NCBI GenBank assembly: GCA_902805635.1
Contig: CADCTC010000170.1
Coordinates: forward strand, 26,499 to 90,498
Length of the DNA stretch: 64,000 nucleotides
From: an uncultured Chloroflexota bacterium
GTDB lineage: Bacteria > Chloroflexota > UBA11872 > UBA12225
Direction: 5' to 3'
A program made the position numbers and the translations under genes. How positions within the stretch are numbered: position 1 is the stretch's first letter; every line of letters begins with the position of its first letter. Of this stretch, positions 51,579 through 59,995 are shown piece by piece. The notes below the pieces were generated by a model, which did no database searches, was not told where the DNA came from, and saw nothing but the letters and a program-made list of their open reading frames with translations.

Positions 51579-52769
51579 TCAGCCGGCGACGGGCGCGACC
51601 TCCCCAATGAACGACTCCACCAGCTCGCGCGCCCGCTCATCGCGATGCTGCACCGGCGGCGACTTCATGAAGTAGGCGCTCGGCCCTTCTAGCGCGCCGC
51701 CGATCCCTCGGTCCAGCGCGACCTTGCAGCAGCGCAGCGCGTCTATGACCACGCCCGCTGAGTTGGGCGAGTCCCACACCTCCAGCTTCAGCTCTACGTT
51801 CAGTGGTACGTCGCCAAACGTGCGGCCCTCCAGGCGGATGTACGCCCACTTGCGGTCGGTGAGCCACTCGACGTAATCCGACGGGCCGATGTGCACGTTC
51901 TCCGTGCCCAGGTCGTGGTCCACCTGGCTGGTGACAGCGTTGGTCTTGGAGATCTTCTTGCTCTCCAGCCGCTGGCGCTCCAGCATGTTGTAGAAGTCCA
52001 TGTTGCCGCCCACGTTGAGCTGGCTGGTGCGCTCCAGCTTCACCCCCCTGTCCTGGAACAGGCGCGCCAGCATGCGATGCACGATGGTGGCCCCTACCTG
52101 GCTCTTGATGTCGTCCCCGACGATGGGCACCCCCGCCTGCTCGAAGCGTGCCTGCCAATCCGCCTCACGGGCGATGAACACCGGCATGCAGTTCACCAGC
52201 CCGCAGCCCGCCTCCAATGCCCGCTCGGCGTACCAGCGCGCCGCGTCTTCGCTGCCCACGGGCAGGTAGCTCACCACCACGTCGGTGCGGGTCTCACGCA
52301 GGATGCGCGTCACGTCTACCGCCTCGACCCCCGCTTCTTCAATGCGTGTGTGCCCGTAGAACCCCAACCCGTCGAAGGTCGGCCCCCGCTGCACGGTGAC
52401 GCCGAGGTGCGGCACTTTCGCGAAGGTCATCGTGTTGTTCGGCTCCGCGGCGATGGCCTCGGCGAGATCACGCCCCACCTTGCGCGCGTCCACGTCGAAC
52501 GCCGCCGTGAACTCCACGTCACCGACGTGGTAGCCGCCCAGCACCGTGTGCATCAGGCCAGGGATCGGCTGGTCTTCGGGCGCATCCCTGTAGAACTGCA
52601 CGCCCTGCACCAGCGAGGACGCGCAATTGCCCACGCCCACGATGGCCACACGCACCCTGCGCCGCGCGCCCCCATCCTCCGCCGCACCCGCCCGACGTCC
52701 CGCGCTGGCACCAGATGTGGTGTCAGTCCCCGCCGTAATAGTGAGTTGCTCTTGAAGTGTTGCGACCAT
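51579..52769 (-). CDS. ino1: Inositol-3-phosphate synthase
   Basis: A 396-aa NAD-dependent enzyme making inositol-3-phosphate from glucose-6-phosphate, the first step to inositol lipids or solutes. Marks are [73 protein letters not shown] and KTNAVTSQ. This is the shorter bacterial/archaeal form. ATG 52769 has AAAGGAC upstream, and the 52-codon extension is rejected. It is divergent from a LacI-family gene with two operators in the shared region. It ends 13 nt before the thiN start and may be co-transcribed with it. Confidence 0.95.
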   Translation of the reverse strand: MVATLQEQLTITAGTDTTSGASAGRRAGAAEDGGARRRVRVAIVGVGNCASSLVQGVQFYRDAPEDQPIPGLMHTVLGGYHVGDVEFTAAFDVDARKVGRDLAEAIAAEPNNTMTFAKVPHLGVTVQRGPTFDGLGFYGHTRIEEAGVEAVDVTRILRETRTDVVVSYLPVGSEDAARWYAERALEAGCGLVNCMPVFIAREADWQARFEQAGVPIVGDDIKSQVGATIVHRMLARLFQDRGVKLERTSQLNVGGNMDFYNMLERQRLESKKISKTNAVTSQVDHDLGTENVHIGPSDYVEWLTDRKWAYIRLEGRTFGDVPLNVELKLEVWDSPNSAGVVIDALRCCKVALDRGIGGALEGPSAYFMKSPPVQHRDERARELVESFIGEVAPVAG

Positions 52770-52781
52770 GTCTTGTCCTTT

Positions 52782-52817
52782 TCTACTCGTGTAGATAGCT
52801 GACTCTACACGAGTAGA
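52782..52817. promoter_or_regulatory. Paired LacI-type operators between ino1 and its regulator
   Basis: tctactcgtgtaga (52782-52795) and tctacacgagtaga (52804-52817) are exact reverse complements of each other. Each is itself a near-palindrome TCTAC-NCGN-GTAGA with the central CG typical of LacI-family sites. Centres are 22 bp apart, two helical turns. They lie 12 and 34 nt before the ino1 start. Confidence 0.85.
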
Positions 52818-52843
52818 TTGAGCAGGCGCCATGCCGGCGGTGC

Positions 52844-53941
52844 ATGGAAGGCAAGCTGCCCTACACTGGGTGCGTGAGTGCGACGCGTGATGACGTGGCC
52901 CAGCGCGCAGGGGTGTCGGCGGCAACCGTCTCGTACGTGCTCAACGGCGGCCCGCGCGGCGTCAGCGAGGACAAGCGCGACCGCGTGCTGCGGGCGGTGG
53001 CAGAGCTGGGCTACCGGCCGAACGCCATCGCACGCAGCCTTCGCGCGCGTCACACCAGCATCCTTGGGCTCGTGCTCCCGGACAGCGCCAACCCGTACTT
53101 CGCGCAGCTCAGCCGCGCCATCGAGGACGCTGCGGCCGAGCACGGCTACCAGGTGGTCGTCTCCAACGCGGCCGACGATCCGGCGCGCGAGGCAGCACAG
53201 ATCGAAGCGATGCTGCGCCTGCAGGTCGATGGCCTGATCTGGATCCCGGCCGACATCCGCGGCGAACGAGGTGAGCGCGGCGAGCGTGACGGCGCAGGCC
53301 CGATGGCTGCACTGGCGCCACCGCCCATCCCAACGGTGCAGGTGGACCGTGAACTGACCCTTCCGGGAGGGATTTCCTTCTGCGACGTGGTGGAATCGGA
53401 CCACGTCGCGGGTGGGCGGGTAGCCGCCGAGCACCTTCTGGCGCTGGGGCACCGGCGCATCGCGTGTCTGGCCGGGCCGGCCACCCACCTGCACGCGTGC
53501 CAGCGCCTGGATGGCGCCCGCGCCGCGCTCCGTGAGCACGACCTGGAGCTCGTCGACATGCGCCACGGCGACTTCGGCTACGCGTCCGGCGCCGCCGCCG
53601 CAGAGCACTGGTGCGCGCTGGCGCCGGCGCTGCGACCGCAGGCGGTCCTGTGCATCAACGACGCTATGGCGCTCGGCGTCCTCTCGGCGGCGGCGGAGCG
53701 AGGGCTGCGGGTGCCGGGTGACCTCTCCGTCACCGGCTACGACGACGTACCGCTGGCACGCTACGCCGTGCCGCCGCTGACGACCGTGGCACAGCCAGTC
53801 CAATTGCTGGCTACCGCGGCGCTGGAGACCTTGTTAGACCGCATTGCCAACCCGGAAGCGCCCGTGGCGCCGCGGCGCCGCCTCTTCCACGTTCAGCTGG
53901 TGGTGCGCCGCTCCACTGCCCCGCTGGCGCGCATGGAGTAA
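52844..53941 (+). CDS. LacI-family transcriptional regulator
   Basis: A 365-aa regulator. The helix-turn-helix and hinge are near the N-terminus ([34 protein letters not shown]), followed by a periplasmic-binding-protein-like effector domain ([66 protein letters not shown]). GTG 52874 (VSATRDDV) is an alternative start that would remove ten unusual residues. A charged [11 protein letters not shown] insertion lies near residue 145. Its divergent ino1 neighbour and paired operators suggest control of inositol synthesis, as IpsA does in Corynebacterium. Confidence 0.9.
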   Translation: MEGKLPYTGCVSATRDDVAQRAGVSAATVSYVLNGGPRGVSEDKRDRVLRAVAELGYRPNAIARSLRARHTSILGLVLPDSANPYFAQLSRAIEDAAAEHGYQVVVSNAADDPAREAAQIEAMLRLQVDGLIWIPADIRGERGERGERDGAGPMAALAPPPIPTVQVDRELTLPGGISFCDVVESDHVAGGRVAAEHLLALGHRRIACLAGPATHLHACQRLDGARAALREHDLELVDMRHGDFGYASGAAAAEHWCALAPALRPQAVLCINDAMALGVLSAAAERGLRVPGDLSVTGYDDVPLARYAVPPLTTVAQPVQLLATAALETLLDRIANPEAPVAPRRRLFHVQLVVRRSTAPLARME

Positions 53942-54042
53942 CCGTGGCGGGGACGTCGTAGGCACAGGCGATGTTGCCAGCAGCTACACGCCGATGCTCA
54001 CACGGGCGGTAGTCGGGGAAGGCTGGCGAGGCTCCGCCTAAG

Positions 54043-54110
54043 CGTTAATCGGGGCTTAATGGCGGGGTAACCGGGCTGCGCGATAGTAGAAGCAGAGAGG
54101 AGACCAGCAG
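54043..54110 (+). promoter_or_regulatory. Orphan Pho box and pst-like leader
   Basis: Three TTAAT/TTAAT/GTAAC elements start at 54045, 54056 and 54067, an exact 11-bp period. Downstream, tagtagaagcagagaggagac closely resembles the pstS leader tagatgagaagcacacgaggagac at 58761-58784. No start codon follows at the expected distance. It looks like a duplicated pst promoter that has lost its gene, or a promoter for a small RNA. Confidence 0.6.
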
Positions 54111-54244
54111 ACACGATCCCAGGGAGCGTGAGGACGGCCGGCCCGACGAAGCGCCGGAAACGGCGAAAGGGCCCGTCAACCAAGACCGCTCCGCCCCAGG
54201 GTCACAGCCCACAGACACCCCTCTACTGCTGCCCCTCTCGCAGT

Positions 54245-54287
54245 CGCAACGCCGGATGGTGGTTCCCTCCCACTATCCGGCGTTGCG
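54245..54287 (+). terminator. Long hairpin, possible end of a short RNA
   Basis: cgcaacgccggatggtg (54245-54261) pairs with cactatccggcgttgcg (54271-54287): 17 bp with one mismatch and a 9-nt loop. It lies about 150 nt after the presumed start from the orphan Pho promoter. No T-run follows. Confidence 0.5.
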
Positions 54288-54407
54288 CATTGAGAGCGGC
54301 CGGCACGAGGCCACATTGCGCCGGGAGCGCGGGCGGGTGAATGGCCGCAGGCCAGAGGGCTGGTCCCTGGGTCGCCCGCTTGGGGCACGGGGTGCCGAGG
54401 CAGACGC

Positions 54408-54695
54408 CTATCCCGCTAAGGGGAGCGAACCCAGCTGGCGCAACAGCATGCGCCGCAGCACGCGCAGGGTGCTCGCGCTCAGCGGCGGCTCCTGCAGCTG
54501 CCGGCGGAGGTCTTCGGGAAGGAGGCGGTTGGCGTCCCATTGATCCCAGGCCACCAGGGCAGCGTTGATACGCTGCACGTGCGAGACGATCTCAGTGCGC
54601 GAGCCGGGCACGTCGGACTCGGCGGTGGGAGTGGGTGCGGAGTTCACGCGTAATCCGCGTGCGGCCACGGTGGGCGTGGTCAAGGGCGACGACAC
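54408..54695 (-). CDS. Small hypothetical protein
   Basis: A 95-aa protein with a disordered N-terminus and a helical C-terminal half (TEIVSHVQRINAALVAWDQWDANRLLPEDLRRQLQ, TLRVLRRMLLRQLG). The composition is protein-like and I do not recognise it. It is divergent from the channel gene at 54807. No supporting operon partner. Confidence 0.5.
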   Translation of the reverse strand: MSSPLTTPTVAARGLRVNSAPTPTAESDVPGSRTEIVSHVQRINAALVAWDQWDANRLLPEDLRRQLQEPPLSASTLRVLRRMLLRQLGSLPLAG

Positions 54696-54806
54696 GCCCT
54701 GCCTCTAGCAGCGTTCAGTTGTGCGCGCCGCATGCACCGCGGCCGCAATACAGCCGCGGCTGCCGCGCGGCGGACGTCAGGTAGGCAAGTAGGAGAGACA
54801 GGGAAC

Positions 54807-55694
54807 ATGAGTACGCAGCGACTAGCGCGGGCGCTGTGGGCGGAGGCGATAGGCACGTACCTGTTGGTGCTCTTTGGCACCGGGTCGGTGGCGGCGGCGG
54901 TGTTGACCGGCGCGCAGGTGGGACTGTGGCAGGTAGCGGTGGTGTGGGGTTTCGGCGTGACGCTGGCCATCTACGTCAGCGCGGGGATCAGCGGCGCACA
55001 CCTGAACCCGGCCGTGACGGTAACCTTCGCACTGCTGCGGGGCTTCCCGTGGGGTCGGGTGCTGCCGTACATTGCGGCGCAGCTGGTGGGGGCCGTGGCG
55101 GCAAGCGCCACCGTCGCCGCCTGCTTCTGGCCCTTCCTTGAGCGGTTCGAGGCGGAGAAGCGGCTGACGCGCGGCGCGCCGGGCAGTGAGCTGTCCGCGA
55201 TGGTCTTCGGCGAGTACTTCCCCAACCCCGCCATCTTCGGCACCGACGCGGCCGAGCGAGCGCTGGTGTCGCCGCTCGCGGCCACGTCGATTGAAGGCTT
55301 CGGCACGGCGGTGCTGGTGTTCATCATCTTCGCGCTGACCGACCCTGGGAACCGCGCCGCGCCGGGCGCAAACCTGGCCCCATTCTTCATCGGCTTTACC
55401 GTCGCCGTGCTGATCAGCCTCTTCGCGCCGCTCACCCAGGCCGGCTGGAACCCCGCGCGTGACTTCGGTCCCCGCCTGGTCGCGTTCGCCCTCGGCTGGG
55501 GTGAAGTGGCGATCCCCGGCCCCGGCTGGGGCTTCCTCGCTTATATCGTGGGGCCGATGCTAGGCGGTCCGCTGGGAGGCTGGCTGCACACCGTCACGCT
55601 CGGCACGCACGCCGCGGAAGAGGCGCCGGCCTCACGCGCGCCGGTGGAGCCGGAGGTCGACAGCAACGTCTCTCGCGCCGGTGGGAAGCCATGA
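54807..55694 (+). CDS. MIP-family channel (glycerol facilitator/aquaporin)
   Basis: A 295-aa six-helix channel. The two pore half-helices carry HLNPAVTVTFAL and GWNPARDFGPR; the Asp after the second NPAR is typical of glycerol-type (GlpF) channels. A ~35-residue loop (RLTRGAPGSELSAMVFGEYFPNPAIF) sits between helices 3 and 4, longer than in E. coli GlpF. ATG 54807 with AGGGAAC upstream is preferred over 54732. It lets glycerol or other small neutral solutes cross the membrane; no glycerol kinase is next to it. Confidence 0.9.
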   Translation: MSTQRLARALWAEAIGTYLLVLFGTGSVAAAVLTGAQVGLWQVAVVWGFGVTLAIYVSAGISGAHLNPAVTVTFALLRGFPWGRVLPYIAAQLVGAVAASATVAACFWPFLERFEAEKRLTRGAPGSELSAMVFGEYFPNPAIFGTDAAERALVSPLAATSIEGFGTAVLVFIIFALTDPGNRAAPGANLAPFFIGFTVAVLISLFAPLTQAGWNPARDFGPRLVAFALGWGEVAIPGPGWGFLAYIVGPMLGGPLGGWLHTVTLGTHAAEEAPASRAPVEPEVDSNVSRAGGKP

Positions 55695-55863
55695 CTCGCG
55701 CCGCTGCCACCGCTACGACTGCGCTGGCGCTATTCCGGAGAAGATCAACCGTCTTCCACGCTGCGGCCACCGGATCTTGCACACTGTCCCCGCTTCGGAT
55801 GCGCGACCTTCATTGGCGACGGAAGGTTTGGTCCGTTGCCAGTCCGATTGGTAAGACGTGCGC

Positions 55864-56364
55864 ATGGCCAGCCAAACAGGAGAGCGTGGCGATCGGCGTT
55901 TCGTCGATCCGTTGGGCGCAGAGGTGCCGTTTGATGGCACATCTCCGATAACGTGGAGCCTGCGCGCCAACGTCTTGGTAGTGCGCGACGGCAAGGTGCT
56001 GATGGTGCGCCAGCTGCCTCAGTGGGGCGGGCGTTGGGAGCTGCCCGGCGGTGGGGTGGAGGTGGACGAAGCCCTGGTCGAGGGAGCGGCGCGCGAGTGC
56101 CACGAGGAAACGGGCTACCGGTTCGTTGCGTCCTCGCCTGCTCTGGTTGACGTGCAGGAGGCGTGGTGGATGGGGTCCCACGGGATGTACCACCACGGCG
56201 TGATCTTCGTGTTCCGAGGTGACGTCGCCGGCGATGTCGATCCCGACTGGACGCAGGACGACGGCGAGATCGCACAAGTCGCGTGGATCGACCCGAAGGA
56301 CCTCACCGCCGCGACCACACGCTCGCTCCACTGGTGCGCGCTGCAGAAGGCCGGCCTGGTCTGA
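55864..56364 (+). CDS. NUDIX hydrolase
   Basis: A 166-aa protein with a complete Nudix box GGGVEVDEALVEGAARECHEETGY (GX5EX7REX2EEXG). The N-terminal strand WSLRANVLVVRDGKVLMVRQLPQWGGRWELPGGG is typical of ADP-ribose or nucleotide-type members. It cleaves nucleoside-diphosphate-linked substrates with Mg(II); the substrate cannot be told. ATG 55864 is chosen; GTG 55858 is two codons upstream. No operon partner. Confidence 0.9.
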   Translation: MASQTGERGDRRFVDPLGAEVPFDGTSPITWSLRANVLVVRDGKVLMVRQLPQWGGRWELPGGGVEVDEALVEGAARECHEETGYRFVASSPALVDVQEAWWMGSHGMYHHGVIFVFRGDVAGDVDPDWTQDDGEIAQVAWIDPKDLTAATTRSLHWCALQKAGLV

Positions 56365-56528
56365 GCCATTCCACTCGCTCGAGCGGGCGACCCGGCGCGA
56401 CCGATGCGGGAAAGGCCACATTCCAGCGGGGGGCGCTCCGCGGCCGCCTCGTGCCGGTGTCAGTGGGACCAGGTCAGACTCGCCGGTCACCCACCTTGCG
56501 TCCGTCCAACGAAATGCTGCGCGACCGC

Positions 56529-57002
56529 TCAGGCAACCGCCAGGTGGCGCGTGGGTGCCTGCGGTGTCGGTGAGGACGGTGCCATCTCCTCCACCTGTGT
56601 CACCACCGATGCGCCCATTGCATCCAGGACACGTTGCGCGCGCTCGACGGTGATGCCGTGGTATTCATTGCGCTCATCGCGGGAGACCACCGTTTCGCTC
56701 ACGCCGAGGCGCTCGGCCAGCTCCCGCTGCGTCAATCCATTCGCGATGCGCAGCGCGATGAGCAGTCGCCCGATCTGCGTCAGACGGCGGATGGCCGGGA
56801 AGGTCCGGCGCCGGACGTCCTCGTACCACGCGACCTCTTCCTCCAACTGCGCCTGGAACGACCGCAGCGGCTCCATCGCGTGCTCAACCTCTCCTGGAGA
56901 GAGGCCGCTGGCCACCAGTGCGTCCCGCTGGGCGGCCGCGACCGTGTGATCCTGCGCCAGCCGGCGCAACGCTTCCTGGTACTCAGCTTCGCTCCGGATC
57001 AT
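56529..57002 (-). CDS. XRE-family helix-turn-helix protein (putative antitoxin)
   Basis: A 157-aa protein. A helical N-terminal region (~1-75) precedes an XRE helix-turn-helix (~78-130: LTQIGRLLIALRIANGLTQRELAERLGVSETVVSRDERNEYHGITVERAQRVLDAMG). The tail is disordered. It follows the nucleotidyltransferase-like gene by 56 nt on the same strand. Toxin-first, XRE-antitoxin-second pairs are common, and the partner's fold fits, so an antitoxin and autorepressor role is inferred. Confidence 0.78.
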   Translation of the reverse strand: MIRSEAEYQEALRRLAQDHTVAAAQRDALVASGLSPGEVEHAMEPLRSFQAQLEEEVAWYEDVRRRTFPAIRRLTQIGRLLIALRIANGLTQRELAERLGVSETVVSRDERNEYHGITVERAQRVLDAMGASVVTQVEEMAPSSPTPQAPTRHLAVA

Positions 57003-57058
57003 GCGTCATCCTTGCTGCACAGTTGCGACGGCGCGAGGCCACCGCGCAGTCGCCTCTT

Positions 57059-57625
57059 TCACCTAACAACCTGAACGATTCCTTTGGGCAAGTACGCGCG
57101 ACGGGAAAGGCGGAACGCGGAGGGGAATTGCAGGTCGTTCCCGAACCGGTCCCGGATGCCGCTCAGCAGCCCTGGGAAATGTGGGTAGAGCTCGACGTGG
57201 TACTGGTGCCACATTGGCAGTTGGTGCTTTGCGGAGTTAGGGTCCGGCCGCCGGCTGGCCGGGCTCCACGTCCATACCTCGAAGGGATCAACTGCATTGA
57301 GTGCCCCTTCGAGTTGGCCCGACGCAAAGGAACGCACGTCGCACTCGAAGTAGCCGTCGATGTCGTTGGGATGATCCTTGTCCTCGACGAAGGAGCCATC
57401 AACAAAGATGCGGTCAATCCCTGTCTGCCAAAGCTGACCGACAAGAATGGTCAGATTGTCCACCAGCTGCCGTCGCCACAATGTGTCCCATGTGGGTGAC
57501 TCCACCCCGTCTCCGGTGACCAGCCGAGACACCCGCAACTGCTGAAGCGTCATTGGATAGTCGCCAGCCGGCAAGACCCCGTCGGGTGTGAATGGCGGGA
57601 GCACCTTTTGTACTTGACCCTGCAT
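57059..57625 (-). CDS. Nucleotidyltransferase-fold protein (DUF6932-like, putative toxin)
   Basis: A 188-aa protein. The core G77-S-F with D88-x-D90 (FVDGSFVEDKDHPNDIDGYF) is the polymerase-beta-type nucleotidyltransferase active site, as in the DUF6932-like family often found beside XRE genes. A WHQYHVELYPHFPG segment follows, typical of phage- or defence-associated relatives. GC content and codon use appear lower than in neighbours, suggesting transfer. A CTTAGC-N6-GCTAAG palindrome lies directly upstream of the ATG. It may nucleotidylate a tRNA or protein; the target is unknown. Confidence 0.72.
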   Translation of the reverse strand: MQGQVQKVLPPFTPDGVLPAGDYPMTLQQLRVSRLVTGDGVESPTWDTLWRRQLVDNLTILVGQLWQTGIDRIFVDGSFVEDKDHPNDIDGYFECDVRSFASGQLEGALNAVDPFEVWTWSPASRRPDPNSAKHQLPMWHQYHVELYPHFPGLLSGIRDRFGNDLQFPSAFRLSRRAYLPKGIVQVVR

Positions 57626-57630
57626 CTCAG

Positions 57631-57648
57631 CTTAGCACATAAGCTAAG
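57631..57648. promoter_or_regulatory. Palindromic operator upstream of the nucleotidyltransferase/XRE pair
   Basis: cttagcacataagctaag: perfect 6-bp arms cttagc/gctaag with a 6-nt spacer, 5 nt before the start codon (57625). A natural site for autorepression by the XRE protein. Confidence 0.6.
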
Positions 57649-57773
57649 TAAACAACTGCCCCTCATCGCAGCTCGCACCATGCCTCACCCGCACACTTCC
57701 CCTGCTCGGCCGATGTACTCCTATGGAGGGACTTGCGATACGTGCGTGAGCGCGGTAGGCCACCTACGCCAGC

Positions 57774-57817
57774 CATTAAACCGCTATTCATCGCCTATTA
57801 ATCTCTGCGTAATCTGG
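57774..57817 (+). promoter_or_regulatory. Pho box upstream of the second PhoB-like regulator
   Basis: Four units cattaaaccgc, tattcatcgcc, tattaatctct and gcgtaatctgg repeat at exactly 11 bp. A tctata -10-like element follows at 57831-57836. It matches the 11-bp arrangement at 58706-58749. Confidence 0.75.
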
Positions 57818-57839
57818 CGTGCCTACCGTCTCTATAGGC

Positions 57840-58733
57840 ATGCAGGCTCCCACGTTCTCACCCGCCCGTCCGGCGCCCGTAGGGGACGGAGCGGCGCACA
57901 TCCTGGTGGTGGACGACGAACGCGCCCTGCGCGAGACGCTGACCTACAACCTGCGCCGCGCCGGGTTCGAGGTGCGCACCGCGGGTGATGGCGCTACCGG
58001 GCTCGCCACCGCGCGCGCCCAGCCACCCGACCTGATCCTGCTGGACGTGCTGCTGCCGGGCGGTATCGACGGCTTCGAGGTCTGCCGCCTGCTGCGCCAC
58101 GACCTGCGCTGCCCCATCATCCTGCTCAGCGCGCTGGGGGATGAGGTGGACCGTGTGGTCGGATTGGAAGTGGGCGCCGACGACTACGTGACCAAGCCGT
58201 TCAGCACGCCGGAGCTGCTGGCGCGCGTCAAGGCGCACCTGCGCCGCTTCAAGGTGCTGGCGCAGGTGGCAACCGCGGCTGCGGACGGCGCGCACGCCCT
58301 GCACGCCCTGCACGCCCCGCACCGCGCCGCCGTGGAGGCCAGCGTCACGGTCGGGCCGATCCACATAGACCCGTCGCGCCGCGAGGTGTTGCTGCACGGT
58401 ACGTCGATCCACCTCAAGCGGCGCGAGTTCGACCTGCTGCACTACCTGGCGCGCCACGCCGGCATTACGCTGTCGCGCTCGCGCCTGCTGGATGCCGTCT
58501 GGGCAGACGTGCTGACGGCCGGCGGCGATACGCGCACGGTGGACGTGCACGTACACCGCGTGCGCGAGCGCCTGGAACAGAACCCGGCGCGGCCACGCTA
58601 CCTGCACACCATACGCGGCCTGGGGTACGTCCTGCGCGTCCCCCACGTGCAGCGTCCCGCCACCGTGGCACAGACAGCCGTGCCGGCACACACTATCGGC
58701 GGCGCCGTTAATCTGCCGTTAAAGACGGCTTAA
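57840..58733 (+). CDS. OmpR/PhoB-family response regulator behind a Pho box
   Basis: A 297-aa regulator from ATG 57840 (GTG 57819 is the upstream alternative but lies just after the Pho box). The receiver has V24-D25-D26-E27, phospho-acceptor D69 (LLDVLLP), and K119. The winged helix has LKRREFDLLHYLARHAGITLSRSRLLDAVW and TVDVHVHRVRERLE. The linker holds a His-Ala-Leu tandem repeat. No kinase is next to it. It lies directly upstream of pstS and probably reinforces the phosphate response; PhoR at 44.8 kb could serve both regulators. Confidence 0.88.
   Translation: MQAPTFSPARPAPVGDGAAHILVVDDERALRETLTYNLRRAGFEVRTAGDGATGLATARAQPPDLILLDVLLPGGIDGFEVCRLLRHDLRCPIILLSALGDEVDRVVGLEVGADDYVTKPFSTPELLARVKAHLRRFKVLAQVATAAADGAHALHALHAPHRAAVEASVTVGPIHIDPSRREVLLHGTSIHLKRREFDLLHYLARHAGITLSRSRLLDAVWADVLTAGGDTRTVDVHVHRVRERLEQNPARPRYLHTIRGLGYVLRVPHVQRPATVAQTAVPAHTIGGAVNLPLKTA
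58293..58319. repeat. 9-bp tandem repeat in the regulator's interdomain linker
   Basis: cacgccctg, cacgccctg, cacgccccg: three near-identical 9-bp units encoding His-Ala-Leu/Pro between the receiver and DNA-binding domains. In-frame copy change would only alter linker length. Confidence 0.75.
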
Positions 58734-58749
58734 ACGCGCTCTAATGGCC
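58706..58749 (+). promoter_or_regulatory. Pho box of the pst operon
   Basis: Four elements TTAAT, TTAAA, TTAAA, CTAAT begin at 58708, 58719, 58730 and 58741, an exact 11-bp period. It overlaps the end of the upstream regulator gene. A TAGATG -10-like box at 58761-58766 and the pstS ribosome-binding site follow. Confidence 0.85.
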
Positions 58750-58789
58750 GCGCCTGACACTAGATGAGAAGCACACGAGGAGACATGAC

Positions 58790-59995
58790 ATGGACCTGCT
58801 CAACAAGGCGGTGACGCGGCGCGGGTGGTTCGCGACGGCCGGCAGCGGCGCGGGTGCGCTGGCGCTGGCCGCGTGCGGAACCGACCAGAGCGCGGCGCAG
58901 CGCTCGTCGGCGAACGCAACCCCCGGCCTGGCCGCCACCGCTCCGGCCGCCAGCCAGCTGAACATCGCCGGCTCGAAGGTCGTCACCGGACCGTTCTCTG
59001 GCGAGGCCAAGGCGCTGACCGGCGCGGGCGCCACCTTCCCGGCGGCGCTCTACTCCAAGTGGTTCAACGAGTACAACCGGCTGACCCAGGTGCAGGTGAA
59101 CTACCAGTCTATCGGCTCCGGCGGCGGCATCAAGTCCATCCAGGACATGACAGCCGACTTCGGCGCCACCGACGGCGCGATGACCGACCCCCAGCTGAGA
59201 GAGGCCAAGGGCGGCGAGCTCTTCCACATCCCCATGGCCTTGGGTGGCGTTGTCGCCACGTACAACATCCCCGAAGTGCCGGCCACCGCCAAGCTGCGCT
59301 TCTCGCCGGAGACGCTGGTGGGCATCTTCACCGGCGACATCAAGAAGTGGAACGACGCCAAGATCAAGGCCGACAACCCGTCTATCACGACGCTGCCGGA
59401 CAAGGACATCACCACCGTCCATCGCTCCGACGGATCGGGGACCACGCACATCTTCACCGACTACCTCAGCGCGGTTAGCCCCGCGTGGAAGGACCAGATC
59501 GGCGTCTCCACAACGGTCAACTGGCCGAACGGCCTGGGCGGCAAGGGCAACGAGGGCGTCGCGGGCGAGGTGAAGCAGAACCCGTATTCCATCGGCTACG
59601 TCGAGCTGATCTACGCCAAGCAGAACAAGCTCGGCTACGCCCAGATCAAGAACAAGGCTGGCCAGTTCGTCGATGCCGAGCTGGAGACCGTCAGCGCCGC
59701 GGCGGCGGGCGTGGCCGCCACCATCGCGCCGGACCTGCGCGCCTCCATCGTCAACGCCGAAGGCGCTAACAGTTACCCCATCTCGGGCTTCACCTGGATC
59801 CTTGCCTACAAGGACATGAAGGACGAGCCCAAGGCGGTCGCGCTCACCCGCATGCTGTGGTGGGCGATGCACGACGGCCAGTCGTTCAACGGCGACCTGG
59901 GCTACTCTCCGCTCCCCCTTGAGATCATCAAGAAGGGCGAGGAGAAGATCAAGGCGATCACCGCTAATGGCAAGCCAGCCTTCCCCAACAAGTAA
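58790..59995 (+). CDS. pstS: Phosphate-binding lipoprotein PstS
   Basis: A 401-aa phosphate-binding protein. The N-terminus has RRGWF and a lipobox-like LAAC (~26-29), so it is a lipoprotein. Phosphate-site segments are LTGAGATFPAALYSKWF, GSGGGIKSIQ, DFGATDGAMTD and HRSDGSGTTHIF. GAGGAGAC precedes the ATG; the ATG four nt upstream is out of frame. First gene of pstSCAB, under the Pho box at 58706. A second, broken copy of this family lies at 63334. Confidence 0.95.
   Translation: MDLLNKAVTRRGWFATAGSGAGALALAACGTDQSAAQRSSANATPGLAATAPAASQLNIAGSKVVTGPFSGEAKALTGAGATFPAALYSKWFNEYNRLTQVQVNYQSIGSGGGIKSIQDMTADFGATDGAMTDPQLREAKGGELFHIPMALGGVVATYNIPEVPATAKLRFSPETLVGIFTGDIKKWNDAKIKADNPSITTLPDKDITTVHRSDGSGTTHIFTDYLSAVSPAWKDQIGVSTTVNWPNGLGGKGNEGVAGEVKQNPYSIGYVELIYAKQNKLGYAQIKNKAGQFVDAELETVSAAAAGVAATIAPDLRASIVNAEGANSYPISGFTWILAYKDMKDEPKAVALTRMLWWAMHDGQSFNGDLGYSPLPLEIIKKGEEKIKAITANGKPAFPNK

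Larger units (their letters stand above)
53942..54407. other. Gene-free region with Pho-type promoter and long hairpin
   Basis: 466 nt with no convincing coding sequence. It holds a Pho box and pst-like leader (54043-54110) and a 17-bp hairpin (54245-54287). Short open frames such as 54128-54340 are Arg-rich and lack a proper ribosome-binding site. Confidence 0.6.

Noticed and set aside
54128..54340. 70-codon Arg/Lys-rich frame after the orphan Pho box
   Set aside because: GTG start with the purine-rich site only about 1 nt away, and its 3' part is the arm of a hairpin; better treated as non-coding.
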